A stretch of DNA of 64,000 bases from contig CAYILR010000009.1 of the NCBI GenBank assembly GCA_964364175.1, positions 1 to 64,000 of the forward strand. Reading direction: 5' to 3'. The stretch comes from CAYILR01 sp964364175 (lineage in GTDB: Bacteria > Bdellovibrionota > UBA1018). Each line of letters begins with the position of its first letter. The first letter of the stretch is position 1. The position numbers were made by a program, and so were the translations under genes. Shown piece by piece: positions 16,507 to 25,424 of this stretch. The notes under the pieces were generated by a model. The model saw only the letters and a list, made by a program, of their open reading frames with translations, ran no database searches and was not told where the DNA came from.

Positions 16507-18600
16507 ATGGCAGAGAACAATAAGACAGACAGTAAGGTCGACTGGGCAAAGCTTTTAGGAGACAACCAATCGGTTCGTGATTTTAGAAGTTTGCACTGGG
16601 AAGGTTCCTTCTGGGAATATCTCGACCTGGTGAAACAAAAACCATCACTGACTCGCAATGCCTTTCAGCGCATCTACGACATGATTCAGGGTTGGGGAAC
16701 TTCCTCCTACGTCGAGTACAAAAAGAACATTGTTCGGTATCATTTTTTTGACGACCCAATCGAAAAAGGAAAAGACGCAGTTTTTGGTCTCGATGTTCAG
16801 CTCATGAAGCTCGTGCACTTTTTTAAATCAGCGGCGTTTGGATATGGAACGGAGAAACGGGTTCTGCTTCTTCACGGCCCTGTCGGATCTGCAAAGTCCA
16901 CGATCACCCGCATGTTGAAAAAAGGTGTCGAGCAATATTCCAAGACCGAAGAAGGTGCTCTCTATACTTTCCGTTGGATTGATCCTGAGGGAAAATACCC
17001 CAGCATCATGGGCAATCAAAAAGACATGATTTCTCCGATGCACGAGGAGCCGCTGAAGCTGATTCCAGAAGAAGCGCGTATCAAAGTGCTCGAGGAAATC
17101 AATCGTGGCACCAAGACTCCTTATAAAGTTCAGATTGTCGGAGATCTCGACCCAGCCTCTCGGTTTGTGTACCGCGAATTCATGAAGCAATACCAAGGCG
17201 ACTGGACCAAGGTCATGAATCACGTGCGGATTCAGCGGCTGATCTTGTCTGAAAAAGACCGGATTGGGATTGGAACTTTCCAACCGAAAGACGAGAAAAA
17301 CCAAGATTCCACCGAGCTCACAGGCGATATTAATTATCGTAAGATTGCTGAGTATGGATCGGATTCGGATCCGCGTGCTTTCAACTTCGACGGGGAGTTC
17401 AACGTCGGAAACCGCGGGTTGGTCGAGTTCATCGAGATGCTCAAGTTGGACGTAGCGTTCTTGTACGACTTGCTTGGTGCTTCGCAAGAGCACAAGATCA
17501 AGCCCAAGAAATTCGCGCAGACCGATATTGATGAAGTGATTATCGGTCACACCAACGAGCCTGAATTCAAGAAGCTTCAGAACAATGAATTCATGGAAGC
17601 TCTGCGGGATAGAACGGTGAAAATCGATATTCCGTACATCACCAAGCTCAAAGAAGAAATCAAGATTTACGAGAAGGATTTTAATCCCAATCGAATTCGC
17701 GGGAAGTCGATTGCTCCTCACACAGTGGAGGTCGCTGCGATGTGGGCGATTCTGACTCGTTTGGAGCAGCCTAAGAAAGCGAATCTGACTTTGGTTCAGA
17801 AGTTGAAACTCTATGACGGAAAAACTCTGTCTGGATATACCGAGGACAACGTCAAGGAGCTGCGCAAAGAAGCCATCCGTGAAGGTCTCGAAGGGATCAG
17901 CCCTCGTTACATTCAGGACAAGATTTCCAACGCGCTCGTCAGCGACAAGAACGGTGATCTCGGTTGCGTGAATCCGTTCATGGTGATGAACGAACTCGAG
18001 AGTGGTCTTAAGCACCACGCTCTGGTCGCAAGCGAAGAAAAACGTCGTGAGTATCGCGAACTACTCGCTCTGGTGAAACAAGAATATGACGAGATCGTGA
18101 AGAACGAGGTTCAACGTGCGATCTCTGCGGACGAGGATGCGATTTCCAAACTCTGCGGAAACTACATCGACAACGTCAAGGCCTACACTCAGCGTGAGAA
18201 GGTGAAGAATAAATACACTGGCCAAGATGAGGAACCCGATGAGCGGCTCATGCGTTCGATCGAGGAAAAAATCGATATTCCCGACAGTCGCAAAGATGAT
18301 TTCCGTCGTGAGATCATGAACTACATCGGAGCTCTGGCGATCGAAGGCAAAACTTTCGATTACAAGACGAACGAGCGCCTGCACAAGGCTCTTGAACTGA
18401 AACTCTTCGAAGATCAAAAGGACTCGATCAAATTGACCTCGCTGGTTTCGAATGTGGTGGATCGCGCCACACAGGAGAAAATCGATGTGGTCAAATCTCG
18501 TTTGATTAAGAACTTTGGTTATGACGAGATTTCTGCAACCGACGTCCTGAATTACGTCGCCAGCATTTTCGCTCGCGGCGATGTGAAGAAGAAGCAATAG
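16507..18600 (+). CDS. prkA: PrkA/YeaG serine protein kinase (AAA type)
   Basis: This 697-residue protein has the PrkA AAA domain in its first half, with Walker A HGPVGSAKSTI at about 121-131 and the typical FFxD and EYLD stretches before it. The C-terminal part (about 400-690) contains the helical PrkA C-terminal domain. PrkA/YeaG is associated with stationary phase, nitrogen starvation and sporulation-related stress in other bacteria and nearly always sits beside yeaH and spoVR, as here. A GGGGG run stands 10 nt before the ATG as a possible ribosome-binding site. The neighbouring divergent PP2C gene makes reversible phosphorylation of a shared target a testable idea. Confidence 0.95.
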   Translation: MAENNKTDSKVDWAKLLGDNQSVRDFRSLHWEGSFWEYLDLVKQKPSLTRNAFQRIYDMIQGWGTSSYVEYKKNIVRYHFFDDPIEKGKDAVFGLDVQLMKLVHFFKSAAFGYGTEKRVLLLHGPVGSAKSTITRMLKKGVEQYSKTEEGALYTFRWIDPEGKYPSIMGNQKDMISPMHEEPLKLIPEEARIKVLEEINRGTKTPYKVQIVGDLDPASRFVYREFMKQYQGDWTKVMNHVRIQRLILSEKDRIGIGTFQPKDEKNQDSTELTGDINYRKIAEYGSDSDPRAFNFDGEFNVGNRGLVEFIEMLKLDVAFLYDLLGASQEHKIKPKKFAQTDIDEVIIGHTNEPEFKKLQNNEFMEALRDRTVKIDIPYITKLKEEIKIYEKDFNPNRIRGKSIAPHTVEVAAMWAILTRLEQPKKANLTLVQKLKLYDGKTLSGYTEDNVKELRKEAIREGLEGISPRYIQDKISNALVSDKNGDLGCVNPFMVMNELESGLKHHALVASEEKRREYRELLALVKQEYDEIVKNEVQRAISADEDAISKLCGNYIDNVKAYTQREKVKNKYTGQDEEPDERLMRSIEEKIDIPDSRKDDFRREIMNYIGALAIEGKTFDYKTNERLHKALELKLFEDQKDSIKLTSLVSNVVDRATQEKIDVVKSRLIKNFGYDEISATDVLNYVASIFARGDVKKKQ

Positions 18601-18647
18601 AGGGAGATTGTGAACAGGAGAAGTGGCTCGCGCCACGACCAACAAGG

Positions 18648-19757
18648 ATGAGTGACTCAATCAGGCGGGACCATTCCCGATTCCGGTCCATCATCAAAGG
18701 CCGGATCAAAGAAGACCTGAAGAAGTATGTAACCCACGGCGAGCTGATCGGTCGCAAGGGCAAGGATCGTGTTTCGATTCCGATGCCGCAGATTCAAATT
18801 CCCAAATTTCGATTTGGGGACAAGGAGCAGGGCGGGGTCGGGCAGGGAAAAGGGAATCCTGGCGATCCCGTGGGGCCGGGTGAGCAGGAGCCAGGCGAGG
18901 GTGAGGCGGGGAGCGAAGAAGGTCAGCACGAGCTTGAGGTCGATCTTTCGCTGCAGGAACTTGCAGAAATTTTGGGAGAAGAGTTAGAACTCCCGAAAAT
19001 TGAACCTCGGGGACAAAAAACCCTTAAATCCAGATCTGAAAAATACACTTCGATTGCACGTCAGGGCCCAAACGCGCTTCGGCATTTCAAGCGAACCTTC
19101 CGCGAGGCACTGAAACGTCAGATTGCCACAGGAACCTACGATGCTGAGCATCCGATCATTATCCCCACACGCAATGACATGCGCTACCGATCTTGGAAGA
19201 CGGACGTTCGCCACGAGAACAGCGCCGTGATTATTTACATGATGGATGTGTCGGGATCGATGGGCGATGAGCAAAAAGAGATTGTCCGCACCGAGGCCTT
19301 CTGGATCGATACTTGGTTGAGATCCCAATACAAAGGAATTGAAACTCGTTTCATCATTCACGACGCCACCGCACGCGAGGTTGATGAGGATACATTCTAC
19401 AAAACTCGCGAATCGGGGGGGACTTTGATCAGTTCTGCCTACAAACTTTGCGAGAAGATTATCGAGACCGATTACGCGCCTTCGGATTGGAATATTTATC
19501 CATTTCATTTTTCGGATGGGGACAATTGGTCGGGCGAGGACACTCGGTTGTGCTTGGATCTTCTGGAAAAAAGCCTGCTCCACAAAGCCAATGTGTTTTG
19601 TTACGGGCAGGTTGAGTCTCGTTACGGCTCCGGGCAGTTTTATAAAGATCTGAAAGAACATTTCGGGACAGATCATGATTCTGTGATTCTCTCTCGAGTC
19701 GAAAACAAAGAAGGAATTCTGCCTTCGATCAAAGAATTCCTCGGGAAGGGCAAATGA
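18648..19757 (+). CDS. yeaH: YeaH/YhbH family protein (DUF444, VWA-like)
   Basis: This 369-residue member of the DUF444 family is preceded by prkA (47-bp gap) and overlaps spoVR by ATGA. The N-terminus (RRDHSRFRSIIKGRI) is characteristic. Residues of about 55-90 form a Gly/Glu-rich low-complexity segment. The C-terminal half carries a von Willebrand A-like metal site, MMDVSGSMGDEQKE at about 199-212, and IYPFHFSDGDNWSGED near 284-299. The biochemical role of the family is not settled; conserved synteny with PrkA and SpoVR indicates a common pathway. Confidence 0.94.
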   Translation: MSDSIRRDHSRFRSIIKGRIKEDLKKYVTHGELIGRKGKDRVSIPMPQIQIPKFRFGDKEQGGVGQGKGNPGDPVGPGEQEPGEGEAGSEEGQHELEVDLSLQELAEILGEELELPKIEPRGQKTLKSRSEKYTSIARQGPNALRHFKRTFREALKRQIATGTYDAEHPIIIPTRNDMRYRSWKTDVRHENSAVIIYMMDVSGSMGDEQKEIVRTEAFWIDTWLRSQYKGIETRFIIHDATAREVDEDTFYKTRESGGTLISSAYKLCEKIIETDYAPSDWNIYPFHFSDGDNWSGEDTRLCLDLLEKSLLHKANVFCYGQVESRYGSGQFYKDLKEHFGTDHDSVILSRVENKEGILPSIKEFLGKGK

Positions 19758-21253
19758 ACGACAGTCGCCTCACTCCTGAATTACAGAAACTACGTGACGA
19801 AATTGAGGGCTACGCTCGTGGATACGGGTTGGATTTCTTCCCCGTGCTTTTTGAGATGGTGGATTATGACCAGATCAATTCGCTGGCTGCTTACGAGGGA
19901 TTTCCGGTTCGGTATCCACACTGGCGGTTTGGAATGTCCTACGACCAACTTTCCAAGGGCTACACTTGGGGTTTGCAGAAGATTTACGAGATGGTGATCA
20001 ACACCAATCCTTCGTATGCCTATTTGCTCAAATCTAATAGCCACACCGATCAGAAAATCGTGATGGCGCACGTTTTCGGTCACGTGGATTTTTTCAAGAA
20101 CAACTACTGGTTTTCGAAGACTGATCGCAAGATGCTCGACAAAATGGCCAATCACGCCGTGCGAATTCGTGAGCACATGGATGTCCTGGGCCAGGAGAAA
20201 GTGGAAGATTTTATTGATCGTTGCCTGTCGCTAGAGAATTTGATCGATCCTTTTTTACCCTTTGTGGACGCAAAAAAGAGAGAGGACAGAAGTCAGCTCG
20301 GAGAACCCGCTCAAGCTGCCTCCAAGGATGTAGCTCGTCTCAAGGTCGATCGATCGTACATGGACACCTACATCAACCCGCCGGAGTTCCTGGAGTCGCA
20401 GCGCAAGCGCAAGAGCGACGAAGCCAAGCAGGCCAGGAAAAATCCAGCCGAACCCATGAAGGATGTTTTGGCATTTTTGCTCCAGTACGCGCCGCTCGAA
20501 GAATGGGAGCACGATGTTTTGTCGATCGTGCGTGAGGAGGCCTATTATTTCGCGCCTCAGATGCAGACCAAGATTATGAACGAGGGGTGGGCCTCGTACT
20601 GGCACTCGCGAATCATGACGGAGAAGGCTTTGAAGGACTCCGAGATCATTGATTTCGCGGAGGCTCACGCAGGGACGCTGGCGACTCAGCCCGGCCGGAT
20701 CAATCCCTACAAAGTGGGCATCGAGTTGTTCCGAGATATCGAAGACCGGTGGAATCGCGGAAAGTTTGGCAAGGAATACGATGAGTGCGATGATCTGACG
20801 GCTAAAGCCAATTGGAACAAGAAATTAGGCCTGGGTCGGAAGAAAATTTTCGAAGTTCGTAAGGTCTGCAATGACGTGACATTCATCGATCAGTACCTCA
20901 CCGAGGAATTTGTAGATCGATTCGATATGTACACCTATGCGTTCAATCGCAGGACAAATCGGATGGAGATTGTGGATCGAGATTTTAAACGAATCAAAGA
21001 GAAGTTATTGTTCCAGCTCGCCAATATGGGCCAGCCATTTATTTATGTGACCGACGGCAACTACCAGAACAAAGGCGAGCTGCTGCTTTCGCACAAGCAC
21101 CAGGGTCTGGATTTGGATATGCAGTGGTCACGCGAGACACTCAAAGCCCTCTCCGAAATCTGGCGCCGCCCCGTCAGTATCGAGACCGAGTCCGATGGGC
21201 AGAAGAAGATGCTGAATTTCGCGAATGGGGAGTTTACTGAGAAGTCGGGTTAA
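19754..21253 (+). CDS. spoVR: SpoVR family protein
   Basis: This 499-residue protein has the hallmarks of the SpoVR family: FEMVDYDQINSLAAYEGFP and RYPHWRFGMSYDQLSKGY near 35-70, MAHVFGHVDFFKNN near 98-112, and MNEGWASYWHSRIM near 275-288. In Bacillus SpoVR acts in spore cortex formation; in Gram-negative bacteria the family (YcgB) is a general stress gene with unknown biochemistry. It is third in the prkA-yeaH-spoVR operon, with an ATGA overlap to yeaH. A DUF4160 gene follows after 6 nt. Confidence 0.95.
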   Translation: MNDSRLTPELQKLRDEIEGYARGYGLDFFPVLFEMVDYDQINSLAAYEGFPVRYPHWRFGMSYDQLSKGYTWGLQKIYEMVINTNPSYAYLLKSNSHTDQKIVMAHVFGHVDFFKNNYWFSKTDRKMLDKMANHAVRIREHMDVLGQEKVEDFIDRCLSLENLIDPFLPFVDAKKREDRSQLGEPAQAASKDVARLKVDRSYMDTYINPPEFLESQRKRKSDEAKQARKNPAEPMKDVLAFLLQYAPLEEWEHDVLSIVREEAYYFAPQMQTKIMNEGWASYWHSRIMTEKALKDSEIIDFAEAHAGTLATQPGRINPYKVGIELFRDIEDRWNRGKFGKEYDECDDLTAKANWNKKLGLGRKKIFEVRKVCNDVTFIDQYLTEEFVDRFDMYTYAFNRRTNRMEIVDRDFKRIKEKLLFQLANMGQPFIYVTDGNYQNKGELLLSHKHQGLDLDMQWSRETLKALSEIWRRPVSIETESDGQKKMLNFANGEFTEKSG

Positions 21254-21259
21254 AAAAGG

Positions 21260-21499
21260 ATGAGTCCTACCGTATTTAGATATAAGAATTACCGATTTTT
21301 CTTTTTCTCTCGCGAAGAATTGCGAATGCATATTCACGTTTCTTGTGAAGATGGAGAGGCAAAATTTTGGATTGAGCCAGTAGTGGCTTTGGCTGATTAT
21401 ACAGGGTTAAACCGGACTCAAGTGAAAGAAATTCAACGTACTATCGAGGAGCGTGCCAGTGAAATCACACAGGCTTGGAAAAAGCACTTCAAAACCTAA
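21260..21499 (+). CDS. DUF4160 domain protein
   Basis: This 79-residue protein has the DUF4160 pattern: SPTVFRYKNYRFFFFSREE, then MHIHVSCEDGEAKFWIEP. It starts 6 nt after spoVR and overlaps the next gene, which carries DUF2442. The two families often occur as a small two-gene unit in many bacteria and are suspected to form a toxin-antitoxin-like or regulatory pair; no function is established. Position behind spoVR may be incidental insertion into the operon end. Confidence 0.85.
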   Translation: MSPTVFRYKNYRFFFFSREELRMHIHVSCEDGEAKFWIEPVVALADYTGLNRTQVKEIQRTIEERASEITQAWKKHFKT

Positions 21500-21725
21500 G
21501 GCAGAAATTTTGAATATTTCAAAGCATGGCATCTGGATCCTAGTCAGTGACCACGAGTATTTTCTTCCAATCAAAGAATTTCCTTGGTTCAGTCATGCGA
21601 AGATTTCAGAAATTTATAATTTTACTCTCACTCGAGGAAAATCGCTTCATTGGCCAAGTCTGGATGTCGATTTAGAGTTAGATTCACTGGCAGATTTAGA
21701 GAAATATCCTCTGGTTTATAAGTAA
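21453..21725 (+). CDS. DUF2442 domain protein
   Basis: This 90-residue protein probably starts at a GTG (21453, or 21459), overlapping the DUF4160 gene by about 47 nt. DUF2442 features are ISKHGIWILVSDHEYFLPIKEFPWF near 22-46 (seen in overlapping pieces) and the C-terminal LHWPSLDVDLELDSL. Coding sequence and Shine-Dalgarno overlap, so its translation should be coupled to DUF4160. The function is unknown. It may act with DUF4160 as a pair. Confidence 0.8.
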   Translation: MPVKSHRLGKSTSKPKAEILNISKHGIWILVSDHEYFLPIKEFPWFSHAKISEIYNFTLTRGKSLHWPSLDVDLELDSLADLEKYPLVYK

Positions 21726-21845
21726 AAAAGAAATCAAAAAATGTAGATGAATTTTGTAGATTCGGCGCAGAAACTTGAGTCTGTAATTCTGATAAAACGC
21801 CTGTTTTTAAGTTGTTTTTGATTAAAATAGCGATACTGTTTTCGG

Positions 21846-22489
21846 ATGAAAAACACCTCGGTTTCGCAACTCCATAACACGGAACTTTGGAATCAAGCAG
21901 CGGCGCTCGCTGCTGAAATCAGAACCAAAGAAATTTTTCTCATGGAATATGTCCGAGAGATAGAACGTCGCGAATTGCATAAACTTCACGGTAACCGGAT
22001 CGAGTCAAACCGATTTCCGAAGAAAAAGTTGAAATCCGGCTTACAATTTCGAGGGAATGTATGGAGCAGTTGGATGCCCTGAGGGATTTGCTCGCGCACC
22101 AACTTTCTGGAGGTGGCTATGGAGAAGTGATGGAGAAAATTACGCAGATTGCGATTCAAAAATTAGATCCAGCGCAGAAGAAAGTTCGAGGGAATTCGAA
22201 ACCGATTTTAGATGAAACTCGAATGGATTCGGCTCAGACAGGTTCCATCAAATCCGCTTCCGAAAATTCTACTTCTACAGCCTTCCCTCTGCATCACGCT
22301 CCGGGACCGTGCTTTCGCACGGTCGGATACCTCGCTCCTGCTCGGTATTCGGCGCCGAAGCTAATCCCGACTCCAATAGAAAATTCTCGATACATCCCTT
22401 CAACCGTAAAAAAACAGCTCTGGCTAAATGCGAAGGGCCATTGCCAGTATCGAGACCCTCTGACTGGTCATCGATGTACTTCGGGCTAA
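21846..22489 (+). pseudogene. Decayed HNH endonuclease-family gene
   Basis: Three pieces in this stretch line up with the N-terminus, middle and C-terminus of a class of HNH proteins I associate with Bdellovibrio-like genomes. They are ELWNQAAALAAEIRTKE and MEYVREIERRELHKLHG in one frame, MEQLDALRDLLAHQLSGG in the next, and YIPSTVKKQLWLNAKGHCQY then DPLTGHRC at the end. The reading frame shifts near 22060, the core between the first two pieces is missing, and translation stops just where the HNH catalytic part should begin. The segment 22305-22362 contains a perfect 8-bp hairpin and a GC-rich palindrome and looks foreign to the coding sequence. The family assignment is from pattern memory. 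Confidence 0.65.
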
Positions 22490-22607
22490 ATTGAATCGAT
22501 CCGTTCTTTCGATGGAAGTTGATTTTTTATAATAATTTTGTTGCTCGTTGTAATATTCCGATATCCTGACTATCGTAGGGCTCGACACAACATAAAGGGG
22601 AGCATCC

Positions 22608-23321
22608 ATGAAATCACATCAAACAAAAACTTTTGCCATCCTGTTGTCTTTGGGAATTTTGACCACACCGCTTTCAGCATTTGCAATTACGGGCTTGTAT
22701 GCCGGTGCTCTGGGAGGTTTAAACGTATCGCAGTTTAGTTTCAGTCCCGCACCCAGTGGAGCCACGATGGCATCGGGAAAATCATTTGCTGGAGGTGTCG
22801 CAGTGGGGTTTCCGATCATGCCACTTCTGGGTTTGGAAGTGGACGCGGTGATGGCGCAGCAAGCTTTGAGTATGGACGTGTCGACCACTGCTGCAGGCTA
22901 CACGTTTTCCTACTCAGCTGATATGAAGATGAATCATTTGCAAATTCCAGTTCTGGTACGGTTTGGTTTTTTGGACATGTTTTCTGTAGGAGCTGGTTTG
23001 TTTTATGCGATGGGACTGGGTGATATCAGCTCCGATGAATCCATATCGGTAACCAACGGTGGAGCTACCGTTCAATCGACGAGCAAGACTACTACAGTCA
23101 CTTATGACAAAGCAAAGATGAGCAAGTCTGTGTATGGAGCGATCGCCAGCGGAACTTTCATGTACTCATTCATGCCGATGCTGAGTGCGGGTGTGGATCT
23201 GCGTTATCTGATGGGTTTGAACAATCTTTACACGGGCAGTGGTGGCAGCGGCTATTCGGCAGGCACCAAAATCACCGTTTCGAACTTTCAAGCTTTGGCG
23301 AGTGTTCGGTTGAGTATTTAA
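22608..23321 (+). CDS. Outer-membrane beta-barrel protein
   Basis: This 237-residue protein starts after a GGGGAG ribosome-binding site. It has a signal peptide cleaved near LSAFA/ITG. The mature part alternates polar and aromatic/hydrophobic residues in segments separated by Gly/Ser-rich turns (GLYAGALGGLNVSQF, GVAVGFPIMPLLGLEVDA, LQIPVLVRFGFLDMFSVGAG), and ends in VRLSI. This suits an 8-10-stranded barrel of the PorT/OmpA-like group (outer membrane protein beta-barrel domain). It is probably a structural or small-solute protein; no specific function can be stated. Its stop overlaps the convergent fic gene stop by 4 nt. Confidence 0.8.
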   Translation: MKSHQTKTFAILLSLGILTTPLSAFAITGLYAGALGGLNVSQFSFSPAPSGATMASGKSFAGGVAVGFPIMPLLGLEVDAVMAQQALSMDVSTTAAGYTFSYSADMKMNHLQIPVLVRFGFLDMFSVGAGLFYAMGLGDISSDESISVTNGGATVQSTSKTTTVTYDKAKMSKSVYGAIASGTFMYSFMPMLSAGVDLRYLMGLNNLYTGSGGSGYSAGTKITVSNFQALASVRLSI

Positions 23322-24394
23322 TTTTTACTCCTAAAATAATTCTTCACAGCAAATTCAGATTGTTCGATGAATATTTTTTTGAAAGCTGCCATATTGTTCC
23401 GCTCGTAAAAGAGAAGGATCGCTTTTTTATATTCTGTTTCATCTACGCTCCGAAAAGAGAGAGGGAACGCCTCGTCGGCAAGTAGAAGTGCATTACCGAT
23501 AATCCGTCCACTGCGTTTGTTGCCGTCTTCAAAAGGTTGGATGTAGCTAATCAACAAAATAGCCAGAATGGCACGTGTGAAGCAGTCTTTTTTTGAATTA
23601 ATGACTTGGCATGATTTTTCGATGGCCTCTCTAATCTGAAATTGATTATCGAGTGGACGATAATCGGTGCCTGTGATGCCAACCAGCGTTTTGCGGAGAT
23701 TTTTTGAAACTCCAAGACCGCTGATCAAAATTGAGTGCACTTTTTCGATGTAAGGAAGAGAAAGAGGAAAAAATTCCGTTGCGTGCTCACGTAGAAACTC
23801 CAAAGCTGCCTTGTGATTCAGGAGCATTTTTGCTTCTTCAGATTTTTTCCCTTTTGCTTCAATACCTTCTTTCAGCAAAGTTTCGGTTTCCAAAAGTGAA
23901 TAGGTGTTCCCCTCAATCGCTGAAGATTTCCAGCTCAACTCAATAGTTACCCGCTCGAATTCTTTTTTGATCAATGTTGGACTCAGCTCAATTTTTTGGT
24001 TGTGAAATTCTCGATTCAATTGATTGAGAAAATCCATTTCTGAGTCAGAAAAAATGGAAGTTTTTCTGATTTGTTCGAAAAGATCAAAATTGAACCGCTT
24101 GTAAATCTGACGTTGGTCTGGATCATCAACAAAGTAGGCGTCAATGTCCATGGGTCCTAGCAAAGCTCCTCGAATCGATAGCTGATAACGCACAGCGCGT
24201 CCTTTGCCTTTACGCTCGATATATCCCTCATCTACAAGGGGTTTGAGGTCACGAGTGAGAGTAATTTGAGAAAGCCGCTTTGGGTTGATCTCGTTGAGTT
24301 TTGCAAGCAGCTCGGTTGTAAGTAAGACTTGATTAATATTGAGTATTTTTATGATTTCAAGCTGTCTTTCACTCAATGAAATGGATTCGCCCAC
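23318..24394 (-). CDS. Fic-domain protein with altered active site (His to Gln)
   Basis: This 358-residue protein has an N-terminal winged-helix-like region (about 8-75), then a Fic_N-like part with the inhibitory motif SSAIEGN (Ser157-x3-Glu161), then the Fic core. The canonical HPFx(D/E)GNGRxxR is here QPFEDGNKRSGR at residues 286-297: the catalytic His is Gln (codon CAA) and GNG reads GNK. Fic enzymes modify target hydroxyls with AMP or other phosphates. With Gln in place of the base-acting His, ordinary AMPylation is expected to be lost or much reduced. The remaining fold looks intact, and the gene has no stop codon. It may work as a regulator through its DNA-binding part. Confidence 0.85.
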   Translation of the reverse strand: MGESISLSERQLEIIKILNINQVLLTTELLAKLNEINPKRLSQITLTRDLKPLVDEGYIERKGKGRAVRYQLSIRGALLGPMDIDAYFVDDPDQRQIYKRFNFDLFEQIRKTSIFSDSEMDFLNQLNREFHNQKIELSPTLIKKEFERVTIELSWKSSAIEGNTYSLLETETLLKEGIEAKGKKSEEAKMLLNHKAALEFLREHATEFFPLSLPYIEKVHSILISGLGVSKNLRKTLVGITGTDYRPLDNQFQIREAIEKSCQVINSKKDCFTRAILAILLISYIQPFEDGNKRSGRIIGNALLLADEAFPLSFRSVDETEYKKAILLFYERNNMAAFKKIFIEQSEFAVKNYFRSKN

Positions 24395-24421
24395 TAGCGG
24401 ATCACATCATAATTGCTGATC

Positions 24422-24466
24422 AATCGCAACAAAATGATGCGATTTTGAGATGCAAATGATGCGATT
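24422..24466 (-). promoter_or_regulatory. Repeated operator-like sites before the fic-like gene
   Basis: AAATGATGCGATT occurs twice on the plus strand, at 24432-24444 and 24454-24466, spaced 22 bp apart (about two helical turns). An inverted GCGATT half (AATCGC) lies at 24422-24427. They sit 28-72 bp before the fic-like start. Repeat spacing in phase with the DNA helix suggests binding by a dimeric protein, perhaps the winged-helix part of the gene product itself. Confidence 0.55.
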
Positions 24467-24494
24467 AGAGAAACGACCTTGGCCAGATTATAGA

Positions 24495-25046
24495 TCACAT
24501 GTAAGTCAATGAAAGTAGCTCGATTTCTTCCTCGCCCTTGGGACTACGGAAGTTCACGGCATCGCCCTTGCGCGAATTGAGTAGGGCTTTTGCCAAGGGC
24601 GAGATCCAGCTGATTTTCTTGGCCGAAACATCGGCCTCATCGATTCCCACGATTTGGTAGGTTTGCTCTCTTCCGTCTTCGTGCCGGATGGTGACGGTAG
24701 CGCCAAACAAAACTTGATCCGATTTTACTTGTGCGGGATCGATGATCTGAGTTTTTTCCAGGCGCTTAGTCAAAAACCGAATTCTGCGGTCAATTTCGCG
24801 TAACCGGCGTTTGCCGTAAATATAATCGCCGTTCTCGGATCGATCGCCATTGGATGCGGCCCACGAGACGGTGCGCACCACTTCGGGGCGCTCCACATCC
24901 AACAATCGTTTGAGTTCTTCACGCAGCCGTGCTGCTCCCGCAGGCGTAATGTAATTGGGAGTGTTCGCAGGCAGGGGAGATGATTCATCCTCGTCGCGTT
25001 CGGGATCATCGTCTCCGTCAGACTCTTTGGTGAATGCTTTACTCAC
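24495..25046 (-). CDS. greB: Transcription elongation factor GreB
   Basis: GreB binds the RNA polymerase secondary channel and stimulates cleavage of backtracked transcripts. The 183-residue protein shows the N-terminal coiled coil with the acidic tip (NGDRSENGDYIYGKRRLREID near 90-110, including the DxxE pattern of Gre factors) and the C-terminal FKBP-like domain. An acidic extension (about residues 8-25) precedes the usual start. It overlaps the rhodanese gene upstream by 8 nt, so the two share a message. The choice of GreB over GreA rests on the basic patch (RRIRFLTKRLEKT) and is likely. Confidence 0.92.
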   Translation of the reverse strand: MSKAFTKESDGDDDPERDEDESSPLPANTPNYITPAGAARLREELKRLLDVERPEVVRTVSWAASNGDRSENGDYIYGKRRLREIDRRIRFLTKRLEKTQIIDPAQVKSDQVLFGATVTIRHEDGREQTYQIVGIDEADVSAKKISWISPLAKALLNSRKGDAVNFRSPKGEEEIELLSLTYM

Positions 25047-25377
25047 TGACCATCGGGTAGCCGGACTCTTCCCAATTCATCATTCCGGAGGTTCCGATAC
25101 AAACCAGGTGATCATCCGGAATTCCAGCAGCCTTCAGTGCCTGAGAGGCGAAACGTGCGCGGCCTCCGGCTTTGCAGAAAACGTACAAGGTTTTGTATTT
25201 TTTCAGGGAGTCAACGTGATCGGCGACACCCTCGTGCGGGATGTTCTGGCTTCCAGCAATGTGGCCTTCCGAGTATTCTTCGGGAGTCCGGACGTCGAGA
25301 AGCAAGTCTTCTTTGCCAATTTTTCCGTTTGTTTTAATAATTAGATTATGGAGCTCATCCATCGTCATTGTTTTCAT
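25039..25377 (-). CDS. Single-domain rhodanese
   Basis: This 112-residue protein is a single rhodanese domain. The active-site loop is CKAGGRA with the catalytic Cys at 68, in a 6- to 7-residue loop typical of sulfurtransferases. LLLDVRTPEEYSEGHIAG (about 25-42) is the classic CH2A/entry motif. The enzyme would transfer sulfane sulfur in the cytoplasm. Its partner is unknown. GreB follows with an 8-nt overlap. Confidence 0.92.
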   Translation of the reverse strand: MKTMTMDELHNLIIKTNGKIGKEDLLLDVRTPEEYSEGHIAGSQNIPHEGVADHVDSLKKYKTLYVFCKAGGRARFASQALKAAGIPDDHLVCIGTSGMMNWEESGYPMVSE

Positions 25378-25424
25378 AGGGTTCTCACGGTACAGTAACT
25401 TCTCAACAAAAAAAAGGAGTCTCT

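Noticed and set aside
16828..18018. 396-codon minus-strand ORF
   Set aside because: Antisense to prkA, with no domain; it arises from codon bias of prkA.
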